A DNA stretch of 64,000 nucleotides from Sciurus carolinensis. Its lineage: Eukaryota > Chordata > Mammalia > Rodentia > Sciuridae. This document shows positions 51,617 through 64,000 of this stretch, in pieces (position 1 is the first letter of the stretch; each line of letters opens with the position of its first letter). The stretch covers positions 169,413,098 through 169,477,097 of the forward strand of contig NC_062217.1 in the NCBI RefSeq assembly GCF_902686445.1, given 5' to 3'. The position numbers and the translations under genes were made by a program. The notes under the pieces were generated by a model that was given only the letters and a program-made list of their open reading frames with translations, did no database searches and was not told the DNA's origin.

Positions 51617-52020
51617 TGTGGCAGTTAGCTTTCCGTTACTGTAACAAAAACCTGCGATAATTAACTCAATAAAGGAACAGGTTTATTTTGCGTCACTGGT
51701 TCAGATGTTAGAGTCTGTGGTCATTTGGCTCCAGCCCTGCTGGGCTCATGGGATGCAGAACATCATGGTGGGAGTGTATGGCCTGTTTACCTCATGGTGG
51801 CCAGGAGCGAAAACGTAAAGGTGAGAGAAAGAGACGGGGGAAGGGGTCATGGGTCTCAGTATTTAAGGCTTCACCCCCAGTGATCCAACTTCCTTCCTTC
51901 CTTCTAGGAGGCTCCACCTCCTAAGGGTGCCACCACTTCTCAGTAAGGCCCCAGGCTGGCGGTCAAGTCTTCACAGGTGGGCCTGTGGGGGGCATTCAAG
52001 AGACAAACCACAGCACTCTG
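51617..52020 (+). repeat. Interspersed repeat, copy 2 of the shared family
   Basis: Same element and orientation as 12290-12720, about 400 bp, starting near 'ttccgttactgtaacaaaa' and ending near 'agagacaaaccacagca'. No coding content. Confidence 0.6.
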
Positions 52021-52039
52021 GAAACACAAATCAGAACAC

Positions 52040-52260
52040 CAGATGCCACTTCCCGCCTGCTCGGATGTTTTGATTTAATAAAAGACAAAGAGAAAAATAG
52101 CAGGTGTTCCCAGCACGTGGAGAACTGGGGTCCTCACGCACTGCTGGTGGAAAAGTAAGCCAGGGCAGTACTGCAGAGAACAGCTTGCCAGTTCCTCAGC
52201 AAGTCACACGCGGAACTGACACAGGAAGGGCCAGCGCTGGCTCGCCCTTCACTCCAGTAC
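52040..52260 (+). mobile_element. Old LINE-1 ORF2-like fragment
   Basis: Resembles the L1 segment around 'ctgctggtggaaaagtaagc … agttcctcagcaagt', similar to the relic in OAT intron 2. Short and degenerate. Confidence 0.5.
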
Positions 52261-52394
52261 CGATGCTTTGCCTCAGCCACGAGCGCCCAGACAGCTCCCA
52301 AATATTGAACTAAATATTTTATATGATTGGTGGCACCATGCCTAAATTAAATCACCTTGGAGCCATTAGGTCTGGATTTCCATTTCTGGTTTTT

Positions 52395-52617
52395 GTTTGT
52401 TTGTTTATTCTTTGTTTGTTTTGGGTACAGGGGATTGAATACAGGGGCATTTGGACGCTAAGCCATACCCCCAGCCCTAGTTTGTATTTTAGAGACAAAG
52501 TCTCACTGAGTTGCTTAGCACCTTGCTTTTGCTGAGGCTGGCTTTGAACTTGCAATCCTCCTGCCTCAGCCTCCCAAGTTGCTGGGTTTATAGGCATGGA
52601 CCACTGCCCCTGGCTCA
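52395..52617 (-). mobile_element. Composite B1+ID SINE
   Basis: (TTTG)n tail, 'acaggggattgaatacaggg', then B1 'aagtctcactgagttgctta … gttgctgggtttataggca'. Confidence 0.85.
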
Positions 52618-52700
52618 GGTTCTGTTCTTTTTCTTACTAGCTGTGAGATCTTGGGTAAGTCACTTCCTGTCAAAGAGTTTACCAATGAAGGGATGACTCA
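52618..52700 (+). mobile_element. MIR fragment
   Basis: 'tactagctgtgagatcttgg' and 'gtaagtcacttcctgtc' match the MIR core. Confidence 0.55.
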
Positions 52701-52959
52701 ATGAGTAAAAAACTTGACTCAACTATTTACCAAAACTGACACCAAAAGACCCAGAGGACTGTGGAGATGTAGGCAGCATGGTATCTTACCAGAAGATGAA
52801 TATTAAAGTCAAACGGATACTACTGCTTTCCTCAGAATCCTTGGAAAGAGCAGGCAGTCCAGAGTGCTGGGAGGGTGGGGAGGACTTGGACTCTGATTCA
52901 CTGCGGGTGCGGATGGAAATTGCTAAAACTGCACTGGAAAACGTTGGTGATATCTACTA

Positions 52960-53480
52960 AAGCTAGACTTATATATGCACAGTGACCCCTCTCCTAGGTA
53001 TATAACCAGGGATTATGAAGATGCATTTACCAAAAGACATGTACAAGACAGTTGAGTCATGAGGACCCAACCAGAAAATATGCAATTACCCATCAACAGT
53101 AGAATGGATAAATAAGTGGATTTTTTTTGAACTATGAAAAAACAGCAGTAGTAATTGGAATGAAGAATCTATAACTGTAAAAATAACATAAAGAAGATTC
53201 TTCAATGTCAGGCAATAAAAAGACACAAAAAAAAGAGCATATGCTGTATGATTCCATTTGTTTAATTAAAAGAAGAGCTAGACACAAGTACTCTCTGCAG
53301 TTGGGAGTCAGGAGAGTGGCTACTCTTGGGAAGGGTGATCATGCCTGGGGACACAAGGGGCTCTGGAGACACGCTGTTTCTTGATCTGGGTGCTGGTTAT
53401 ACAGGCGTGGCCCAAGTGTGGAAAACACGCCTGCTGCATACATCTGATATATTCAGTTTTCTGAAAGATTATTATGCGGC
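52960..53480 (+). mobile_element. Old LINE-1 3' fragment
   Basis: Plus-strand L1-like order: 'cccatcaacagtagaatgga', 'tatgctgtatgattccattt', then a GGGTGATCATG-type 3' region. Probably the continuation of the fragment at 52040-52260, separated by a younger composite SINE (52395-52617) and a MIR. Confidence 0.6.
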
Positions 53481-53594
53481 AAAAAAAAAATTGTTTTAAC
53501 AAGATGGTTGGGTTAGGTAGGGCATCTTTAAGGTCTTTTCCAGCTTCAGCTGGAATGGCAACTACCATCTTTCTATTGGACACTAAGCTAAGTG

Positions 53595-53715
53595 CTTTCC
53601 ACGTGACCTCTCGGGTCCTCTCCATTGTCCTCTGAGGTAGGCCTTACGGTGAGGTCACCAAGGCACAAAGGCATCAGTAACTTGTCAAAGTCATGGATCC
53701 CTAAAGGGTGGAGGA
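53595..53715 (-). mobile_element. MIR fragment
   Basis: 'ctgaggtaggccttacggtg' and 'ggtcaccaaggcacaaaggc' read as the reverse-complement MIR centre. Confidence 0.5.
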
Positions 53716-53978
53716 GGTTTCGCGCCAGCCTGTCTCAGGCAGTCACATGGTGGGCTCTGCACTCTGTCACCTCACGATAGTCCTGTGAACCAGGAAGTGT
53801 TGGGGTGGCGCTCGGAGTGAAGCTGCTGGAGAATCGCCCTGACACCAGGGGGCTCACTGTCCTGTCCACTTGACCCTGGGGAGCTTCCCTCCAGTTCTAA
53901 GACACTGTTTCTGGTTTTCTAACCCCAAATCTGTGTAACCGACCATAGGATGAAATCAGGTTTTTAAATGCATTTGGG

Positions 53979-54195
53979 AATGGGCGCGGTGGCGCATGCC
54001 TGTAATCCCAGCTACTTGGGGAACTGAGCAAGAGGATTTCAAGTTAGAGACCAATCTCAGCAGTTTAGCAAGGCCCTGTCTCAAAATTAAAAATAGCAAG
54101 GGCTGGGGTTGGGGCTCAGTGGTAAAGCATCCCCCGGTTCCATTCCCAGTACCAAATAAATAAATATATAAATAATAAAAATAAAGAAATAAATC
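53979..54195 (+). mobile_element. Composite B1+ID SINE
   Basis: 'gggcgcggtggcgcatgcct' B1 head, 'ggctggggttggggctcagt' ID head, (AAAT)n tail. Confidence 0.9.
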
Positions 54196-55360
54196 CCTAG
54201 TACCTCCAAAAGAGAAGGGAGGGTTTACTAATAGCAAGAAGGAAACAAGAAAGCAATACAAAAAAAGAATTTATTAGGCCAACACACCAATAGAATGAGT
54301 CTAAGGATTTGGTTGAAAAGTCAAATCCTTAATGTTAAAGCAGCAGAAGTTAAAAGTCACACATTTCAAGGATCACCGTGACCATTCGTGGAAGGGATGA
54401 GGGTACACACACAGAAAAGCCTCCCTCTCTACTCCCTCTCTTCAGCTGCAGTCTGATTCTGGTACCTGAGAGAACTGGAATGTAATGCTGTCCACTTATT
54501 ACAGAAATTACAGATCTGGCCTTCATGTGCTTGAAGTGCCTGTTCATACACAGGGAATGTTGCTTTTAAGAAGTCAACAAATAGTTACTGGAGGAGCATT
54601 TACCCATATGTAAAGTGAGTAGCAGTTATATTCTTACAGTAACTGTATTTTTAATCTCATCTGGCACCAACTGTCCTTTAGAAAGTATTAATGTGTGGTT
54701 TGGGGACATTCTTCTTTAGAATAGAAGGAAAAGATTCTAATTAGCAAATAATACATAAATAACACAAACTGTCAAATCTCATGAGAGTCACATGAATATG
54801 AAGTCTTCATTTAAGTTGGGAAAAAGGGGAAATTTTTTCTATCATTCCTGATAATAGTAGAACTAGATATTTCAAGATTATAATGTTATGGAGCATTAAT
54901 ATTACTAAACAAGTGTTCTTTTACTTTGAAGACAGTACTCATTAAATGTAATTACTAATGGTATAGGCTACCAAGAAATAGCAAGGAATAGAATCTCCAT
55001 ACAGATGTCAACTGGCCTGAAGCAATCAAAGTGAGAATGAATGAAGGAATGTGGCATAGAGCTGGGGTCACCTGGGTTTCTGAGATGTGGGCACCAAGAC
55101 CGTATCGCACAGAACACTAGTGAAGGAGTATTCCAAACAACACTGGCAAATGAATTTTACAGAAAAGGTAATTTTTAAAGAGTGACAATAAAAGCAGTAG
55201 TTAGAACACATGTATTAAGTCCCTCAGTTGAGTCCTTTACAAACAAGGGATTAGCCTCCATGTAGCCCTTTACACCCAATAAGTATATATTTCTCCCCAG
55301 CCACTTGCAATCTTTTGCTTGGTTCACCATCACGGAGAATCTATTTGGAACAGGAATTGC
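54196..55360. other. AT-rich intergenic stretch
   Basis: No gene, SINE or clear motif cluster recognised. Confidence 0.45.
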
Positions 55361-55363
55361 TTT

Positions 55364-55835
55364 CAAGTCAGAATCTTAGATGAAGATCTAAAAATGTTAA
55401 GTTTGTGCTTTTAAAAAATAGTCCAATGCCTGACCGACTTGGTTCAATGGGAGCAGGGAATTGCTGGGACTGGCCGTTCAGCCAAGACTAAAGTTTGTAT
55501 CAAGCCTGCACTTAAAAATAGCTGAACTGACATGGATTTCATGATCTTCGTGGCTGTCACCCCCTTCATTTATCTGGGGCCTCTGCTGTGACTTTTCCAA
55601 GCTGTCCTCAAAACCTGCAGTGCAGCGGAGCCAACCTGTCTTCTTAAGCGCGCAAGTCTGGCCAAAATGCTGAACGACTCTTCCTAGCATAGACTTCTAG
55701 CCTGCTCAGAAAAATAAAGTACCCCATTCTTCCGAAAATAACCTATGCGGCCTGTTAGAAACAGCACTGTGCCCAAGTCCGAATCTTAAATGAAGACCTA
55801 GAGATATTGTTTTATGCATTTTAAAAATAGACCAT
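55364..55835 (+). repeat. Diverged local repeat copies A, C and B
   Basis: Copy A (55364-55426) and copy B (55774-55835) share 'CAAGTC.GAATCTTA.ATGAAGA', a T-rich middle and an A-rich 'TTTTAAAAA.TAG.CCA' end. A shorter, weaker copy C lies at about 55483-55526. B and C each contain TTAAAAATAG (55821-55830, 55512-55521), a match to the MEF2 site YTAWWWWTAR. It resembles no repeat family I can name. Confidence 0.6.
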
Positions 55836-56235
55836 TTCATTGTGGCAATGTGTGCGCCATGGGCCCAGCTCTCTCCGGCTTTGTTCAGGACATGGGAGAC
55901 GCTGGATTTGAGCCAATAACCAAGCATCACGAGCCCCTCGGCTCTGAGAGACATAGAAGACTCTGCTGGGTGCGAGTGCTGTTGCACAGGTAGTCTTAAC
56001 TCCTCCCACCTCCACCCTGGCACCTTTTGTTAGCGCAGCACCGAATACCCTGACTCTTAAAAAGAGCCCTTGAACTGAATTAAACCTGACGGAAAGTGAA
56101 GAACAAGGTCTAGAAACGGAAAGACTTTAGGACAGCCTCGGTGTCCGGAGACTTCCCCCACCCCTTTGTGGCCCGCATGTAACCCGAGGTCCGAACTGGG
56201 AAGGGGCGCGGCAGGAGCCCACAGGCATCTTCTCC

Positions 56236-56249
56236 CCGCCCTCTGGTGG
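56236..56249 (-). promoter_or_regulatory. CTCF-like motif 3' of NKX1-2 (a)
   Basis: The minus strand reads CCACCAGAGGGCGG, matching all positions of the CTCF core CCASYAGRKGGCRS. It lies about 155 bp downstream of the NKX1-2 stop codon. Confidence 0.6.
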
Positions 56250-56294
56250 CGAGTCCCGCAGATGGAAAGGAAGGGGCGCGCAGACACCTGTGCA

Positions 56295-56308
56295 CCAGGA
56301 GGGGGCGG
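56295..56308 (+). promoter_or_regulatory. CTCF-like motif 3' of NKX1-2 (b)
   Basis: The plus strand reads CCAGGAGGGGGCGG, one mismatch from the CTCF core. It faces away from motif (a), 45 bp distant. Confidence 0.45.
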
Positions 56309-56402
56309 TCCGTGCACGCCCGCGCCCCTCTGAAGGGGGCCACACCACGATGCCAATCACTCGTGAACCCCTGCCAAGCTGGGGGCCCTTGGGACTCCAG
56401 GT

Positions 56403-59160
<2,758 letters not shown>

Positions 59161-59939
59161 CAGACTCTCCGCTAAACACACTCCTCTGACTTGGGCTGCG
59201 CTTTCTCCTGCGCACCTGCCTTTGACTTGGAGATGACATCTCCCGCCCCACCTGTGAGCCACTGTAGTAACCTCAGACCCATTTACCTCGTATTTTAAAG
59301 CCCTTCTATTCTCACGATTTACCGTTTACCAAGCCCTTGACTTTCTAGATCTCTTGATTCCCTGAGAATCCCCGCGAGGTGGGCGTGGCCCGGCGCAGAC
59401 TACCATCCCGGTTTTAAAGATGAGGAAATTGAGATCCACAGTAAGCAGTGATCTTCACAGGGTCGCCGTTAGTTGGTGACAGAGTCTGAGCTAGACCACT
59501 GGTTTTTTTCAGTACATCTTGCTGTCTCGGAAGTGGGAAAATAAAATCCTGCTCCTGATCGGTGTTTTTTCCGTCTACCTAGGAGAACAGGGTAAGAGAG
59601 CAGCAAGGGTTTGGGGTAGGTGGCCCTCCTCCGCCAGGCAGGTTGCGGGTCAGGCCGGGTGAGATGGCTGAGGGTGGCTACCCTAGTTCGCTATGACCCA
59701 CAGCACAACCCTTGATTCCCCCGCGAGGCGTTCTTCACAGATTCGATCATTTGCATCAGAAAGTGAGTCTCGGAACAGGCTGCATCGCTGACCCCCATCC
59801 TTTCCCAGCCCTAAGGAGGGAAAGGTTAAAGACACCTGTCTGATTTGAATTTAAGATCAAAGAGAGATTGTTGAAAGGGCCCCCATCTGCCCCTCAAGCC
59901 CCGCCCCCAAGGCCGCGGGCAGCGGCGCGGGGGAGCTGC
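59161..59939. other. Upstream flank of NKX1-2
   Basis: No gene recognised. It contains a minus-strand MIR at about 59,325-59,510 ('gttttaaagatgaggaaatt'). Transition from CpG island to ordinary sequence. Confidence 0.55.
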
Positions 59940-60250
59940 ACCAGCCACACCCCAGTTAACATTCCTTCTTTTGTCATTTGCAGGCCCGGAGCACTCAGCG
60001 TTTATTTCAGCGGCAAATTCTGAGGCTTCCCCTAGGCCTCCGCCCACGGCTACTTCTAATTCTGCTGCTTCTTTCTTCCCTGCCCCATGCGGTTTCCAAA
60101 CAATGACTCGGCAATTAATATTGTCTGAGCAGGTAAGAAGTAGGAAGAGGAGGAGAAGCCTTCTCATTAAAGTGCTGGGGCTGCTAATCCCATCCGTTAT
60201 TGAAGAGGAGCCCTTGGAGGCCCGCTCCTTGTAGCTTTGCTCATTCAAAC
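59940..60250. promoter_or_regulatory. Candidate conserved element upstream of NKX1-2 with exon-like core
   Basis: Repeat-free block about 1 kb upstream of the inferred NKX1-2 start. It includes an AATGACTCGGC (MAF/AP-1-like) site next to CAATTAATATTG. On the plus strand 59984-60132 is bounded by a good acceptor (TTTGCAG) and donor (CAG|GTAAGA). It could be an enhancer, an exon of an upstream antisense RNA, or both. Confidence 0.35.
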
Positions 60251-61559
60251 CTCTCGGCCCCTCCCAGAGGTGGCCACTGTATTCCCTGCGGACTTTAAAG
60301 CCCTGCCGAAATTCAAGCTCGCTCCAGCCCTAAAGTGCAAATGGATTGTGCTTTTAAAGCTCGGGAAAGGAAGTGCCCTGCCCAAGCCCACTGGCCCACC
60401 TCCTACCAAAGGAAACACACAGAAAACCCAGAGAAAACCCAGAGAAAAGACAGCTTGGAACTAGAAGGCAGCACCCAGGACCCATAAATCCAGACCCTTC
60501 CTGAATGCACATAGGATACTTACTCTGTTTGGACCACTCTTGCCCACCCAATTCTCACTGGATCCCCCCCTTTTTTTCTCTCCCCTCCCCTATTGATCCT
60601 GGCCCCTTCTCCCTTTTCCCTCCCATGTTTACAGGTTTTCGTACTTAGGTTCTTCTGAGTAGTAGGAGACTTAGCTAAGAAGAGATCTCTGTCAGTTTAC
60701 TCCTGAATGTGGCTTCCCGCAGTCCCTCCTCTTAGTCTGCCCTGGAAAAACACCAGGACAATTTCACAGCCTAGCTGGCTGGCATTCCAGAGGGTACCCA
60801 CACCCCAGACCAGAGGAACAAGGAAGGCCCCAGGCCAAACAGGGATCCTCTCATTGCATCTTGCGAGTTGCCTCAAATTTTTTTTCTGAAATTTTGATAT
60901 AATTCACCTTTTCTTTGAAGTCTACAGGTGTTGAATATAGGAAAGAAGCCAAAAAAGAAGAAGCATCAAATTAGAAAGTCAAGAACATATAGAGACCCTA
61001 GTGTTTAAACCTGTGAATCCTTAAGAATGCTTTCTTTTCATAGTTGTTAAATTTTTCTTATCCTTAGTTTCCCCAACGTTTCTCAAGTGCGCTCAGTGGA
61101 GCACAAGGCTGTCTCCACTCTGGTGCTCAGCACTCGGCTTCTGGCAATAGAGGACACATAAGAGACACACTCATGTCTCCCACGAACATCAGAGGAAGAC
61201 AAATGCTCTTACCCAGCCTAGAGAGAACCCGTCCCCTAAGCATAAGGAAGAGTGGAGGCAGAAAGGCTGAGGGAATTCGTTTTCTGTTCACCTGCTTTGT
61301 AATGGACCAGGAGGCAGTGAGGCCTCTCTTCAGGTACGACTTGGAGAGGTGTCCAACTGGCCAGCATCCTTGCACATGTATTGATACCCAGGTGACCCTC
61401 TGCAATATACTCATGCACATCCAGCGAGCCACCTTCTCTCTGTGCATGGAGTTGATTTGTTTTCTTCAGCTCGGCATTAAAATTCTGCCTGAGTGCTGTC
61501 TTTAAATTGCTTTGATGCTAGGTGGGTTCCAACCCTGACCTGTCCTGATGGCAAGTGAT
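60251..61559. other. Intergenic stretch upstream of NKX1-2
   Basis: No gene or named repeat recognised. A small direct duplication of 'aacccagagaaa' lies at about 60,424-60,447. Confidence 0.5.
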
Positions 61560-62010
61560 GGCTATAACAAGCTCGGGATCAATATTCATAGCGGGTGTCC
61601 TGGGCTGATAACACTATCCAAGACAATGTTCGCTATCAGTGTGGACAGCTGAGCTATTGCGCCATTAGGGATGTTGTGTTAAATAACCTGATCCATTTCT
61701 GGGGCTATTTAATGAATTTCACAGTTTAGATAGTATCTTTAAGGAGAAGGCAAAGGCTATTCCGGAGGCACTGATGCAAATCAATGGTGCCAAGCTTGCC
61801 GAGCTATTGCACAAACAAAGTGGCCTGTAATTCCAGCAGAGCCTTGAGGAGCTGCTGCCCGCACCGGGGGCGGTGCTAACAATGGGAAGAGTGTGCAGTT
61901 TGTGCAGAGGGAGTGCGATATTATGAGCTGCAGGAAAGCACCTTAGATAAAATCTTATGTTCCTGAGATAAAATACAACTGGAATTCTCTAGGTACAACC
62001 TCCTGACTTG
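61560..62010. promoter_or_regulatory. Candidate enhancer upstream of NKX1-2
   Basis: About 450 bp without repeats, dense in developmental factor sites: POU octamer ATGCAAAT (61774-61781), SOX-type AACAATGG (61878-61885), forkhead-like ACAAACAAAG (61811-61820) and several TAAT cores. The 10-mer GAGCTATTGC occurs twice (61651-61660 and 61801-61810). POU plus SOX sites would suit a gene active in neural progenitors such as NKX1-2. The function is inferred. Confidence 0.4.
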
Positions 62011-62554
62011 AGCTGGCCTGCAGGGCAGGACAGATGTGACAAAGAGACAGCTTCATAAGGCACAACTTGGTGACAAGGGGAGATGCGGATGGCATGGAGA
62101 GCCTGTGGGCATCCCCTTTACACAGGGCCTCAGCCAGTTTTCCCCAAAATGAGTTTCACCAACTCAAATAGGTGTATAAAATGTGTGGGGTGAGGGGGGC
62201 TACTGGATTTTAAAAGGAAACTGCTTATAGTGGAACCGGTTGTTTGTTTACTGGACTCCAGATCCTCACTGCTGCTGCAATTAAAGACTAGTGATAAGCA
62301 GAGCAAGTATTCCTTTTAAACACTCACCTCAGAGACTTTGATTTATGAAAGCTGAGTTCGAATTGTAGCCTTACCGCTTGTCTCCAAACTGCAAACACAA
62401 TAAAAATGTTTACTCAACATATTTCGCTTAAAAAAAATCAGTGTGTCTTTTTGGAAATCAACTTCTTCATCTTAAAAATCCAGAGGAAGCATCAAGAAGG
62501 TGAGGAAGCAGTAGGGTTATTGATGAGCAGAATGTGTTCATTGGTCCTGATGAT

Positions 62555-62775
62555 GATCAGCATTAATAATAATAGCTGCTCTTTCTTGGGCAGTTGCTTT
62601 GGGCCCAGCACTGGACTAAGCTTTTTTCAAGTGTTATTTATGAACCTTCCCCAAGCCCCTCAAAGCAGGCCCTTTTATTCCCAATTTACAGTTGAGGAAA
62701 GGAGCACAGAGAGGTCAAGTGACATGCCCATGCCCCAGAGCTAGAAAATGGTGTAGCTGAGATTTGACCCCAGAA
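62555..62775 (-). mobile_element. MIR element
   Basis: 'ccaatttacagttgaggaaa' and 'cagagaggtcaagtgacatg' are the reverse complement of the MIR core; nearly full length. Confidence 0.7.
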
Positions 62776-64000
62776 AGTGAGATTTCAGAGCCCTCTTCTG
62801 GAAAGTTCTTTTTTGGGGAGATCAAATCCCTGCTGCAAGATGAACCCTACCTGCAGACTCTTATCAAATAACTTGTCCTTAAAGTTACACACATAGCTGA
62901 GCTATGTCACCAATCTCTGAAGTGGTAAGTGGGCCCATGCTGCCTGGAAGTGGACTGTGGTGGCAGCTTTGGCTCTTATGTTCAGTGTTTCCTGATGTTT
63001 TAAGATGTTCCCAGGAGGAGCCTGAGAAAAGGGCATTGCCAGGCAAGTCAGATTGCACTGGTCATCTAGAAAGGTAGAGAAATGTAGCTGGAAATAAGGG
63101 GAATAGGGTGGGGGGAGCCAGTGATAAGCTGAGGACCTACGAGGAGAGAACTGGTGAAGGACAGAGCCAGGAAAAGCAGGGACACAGAGGCAGTTGGGGT
63201 CCTCTGTCACTGTGAGCATAGGATGTCACATTGATACCATGCCAAAGGGAGGCATTTGCAGAATAAAGACAAGGAAGCAGGATAGAGCACATTAATCACT
63301 CCCTTTTTGTGTCCTTTTTAGGTGATTTCCTGCAAGGCAGAGGTCAAAGCCCTCTGTCCCTGTATCTGCATCCAGATTTCATGCCTTTGACTTCTCCCTG
63401 GTCTTCCTGCCTGCTACCTTACTGTCCACGCTGTCTGTTTGCTTTGCTTGGCGAGCAGACCCCAGCCCTCAGGCTATGCCCAAAGGAGTGAAGCCAGCTG
63501 GGCAAGGACCCTGCCAGACTAGGGGGTGCTGCTACTCCAACTGATAGACAATGACCTTGGAAGAATGCTAGTCAGCACTGCCAGATCTTCATACAGGCCA
63601 GAAGAAACCAGAAGTCTGGATTCTTATATTGTATCTGCAGAATTTTAAATACTGGCAACCAAATCAAAATGTTTGAAAATAGGCTCTCAGAAACAGATCT
63701 GAACCTTGGCTGTCACATGCCGGATGAGCTCAGTGCATCCGTTGTTCATGGAATTTCGGTGGCTACTGTGGTCCATGGGATGCAGACTACATGCTGTAGC
63801 ATGGACTGCAAGATTCTTCAAAATCTGACCCACTGCCTGTAGTCCTGGTCCCTGGACAGGCCATACTCCATGTGAACCATGTGTCAGTCCCTGGCCTATG
63901 CATGCCATCTTCTCAAAGGCGCTGGCTTAGTGTGTGTGCCTCAGTGTGTGGAGACATCTGACCCACCCGCAGTCTATTCCTGGGCTGCCTAATGACCAGA
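62776..64000. other. Intergenic stretch to window edge
   Basis: No gene recognised. LHPP, the expected next gene on this side in human, has no recognisable exon here. Confidence 0.5.

Noticed and set aside
59826..60248. 140-codon minus-strand open frame
   Set aside because: Includes a hydrophobic stretch by chance; the plus strand of the same block has a better exon-like structure and neither is known.
62776..64000. First exon of LHPP
   Set aside because: Expected next gene in human order, but no start exon or CpG island is visible before the window ends.

Overview
This is nuclear genomic DNA from a rodent of the squirrel family, most likely a ground squirrel or marmot. It is mammalian because it carries spliced genes, CpG islands, LINE-1 relics and MIR repeats. 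It is assigned to Sciuridae because it is packed with tRNA-derived ID-type SINEs and composite B1+ID SINEs; one, at 49876-50012, carries the long 3' tail (reverse complement of TTGTGTCCATC) that I associate with squirrels. The species cannot be fixed from the sequence alone.

Two protein-coding genes are present, both on the minus strand. OAT (ornithine aminotransferase, mitochondrial PLP enzyme) runs from a CpG-island promoter near 42.05 kb to a poly(A) signal at 23,905-23,910. All nine coding exons can be assembled with GT/AG boundaries into an uninterrupted 439-residue reading frame, with every expected active-site residue at its expected number. NKX1-2 (homeodomain transcription factor) has two coding exons (58,608-58,821 and 56,403-57,118), giving 309 residues with a complete homeodomain. 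The order OAT then NKX1-2, both in the same direction, matches my recollection of human 10q26.13; LHPP would be expected beyond the right edge.

Layout: 1-23.9 kb is intergenic DNA on the 3' side of OAT. It holds many SINEs, a 1.3 kb LINE-1 3' fragment (about 14.8-16.1 kb), an orphan CpG island with a promoter-like NRF1 site (about 18.35-19.35 kb), and two AT-rich blocks that look like conserved regulatory elements (about 11.66-12.16 and 20.88-21.2 kb). 23.9-42.05 kb is OAT. 42.3-56.2 kb is repeat-dense intergenic DNA. 56.4-59.0 kb is NKX1-2. 59.2-64 kb is upstream of NKX1-2 and holds two further candidate regulatory blocks (about 59.94-60.25 and 61.56-62.01 kb).

The two genes have no shared biochemical pathway: OAT is a housekeeping enzyme with a CpG promoter, while NKX1-2 is a developmental regulator with regulatory-looking flanks. 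CTCF-like motifs occur just outside the OAT promoter (42,240-42,253) and just 3' of NKX1-2 (56,236-56,249 and 56,295-56,308), which could insulate one from the other. Nothing in the window is a clear new biological system. The best leads are the orphan CpG island, the candidate enhancers, three exon-like segments outside the known coding exons, and a diverged local repeat at 55.36-55.84 kb. Repeat edges are approximate and family names come from recognition, not from a database search.
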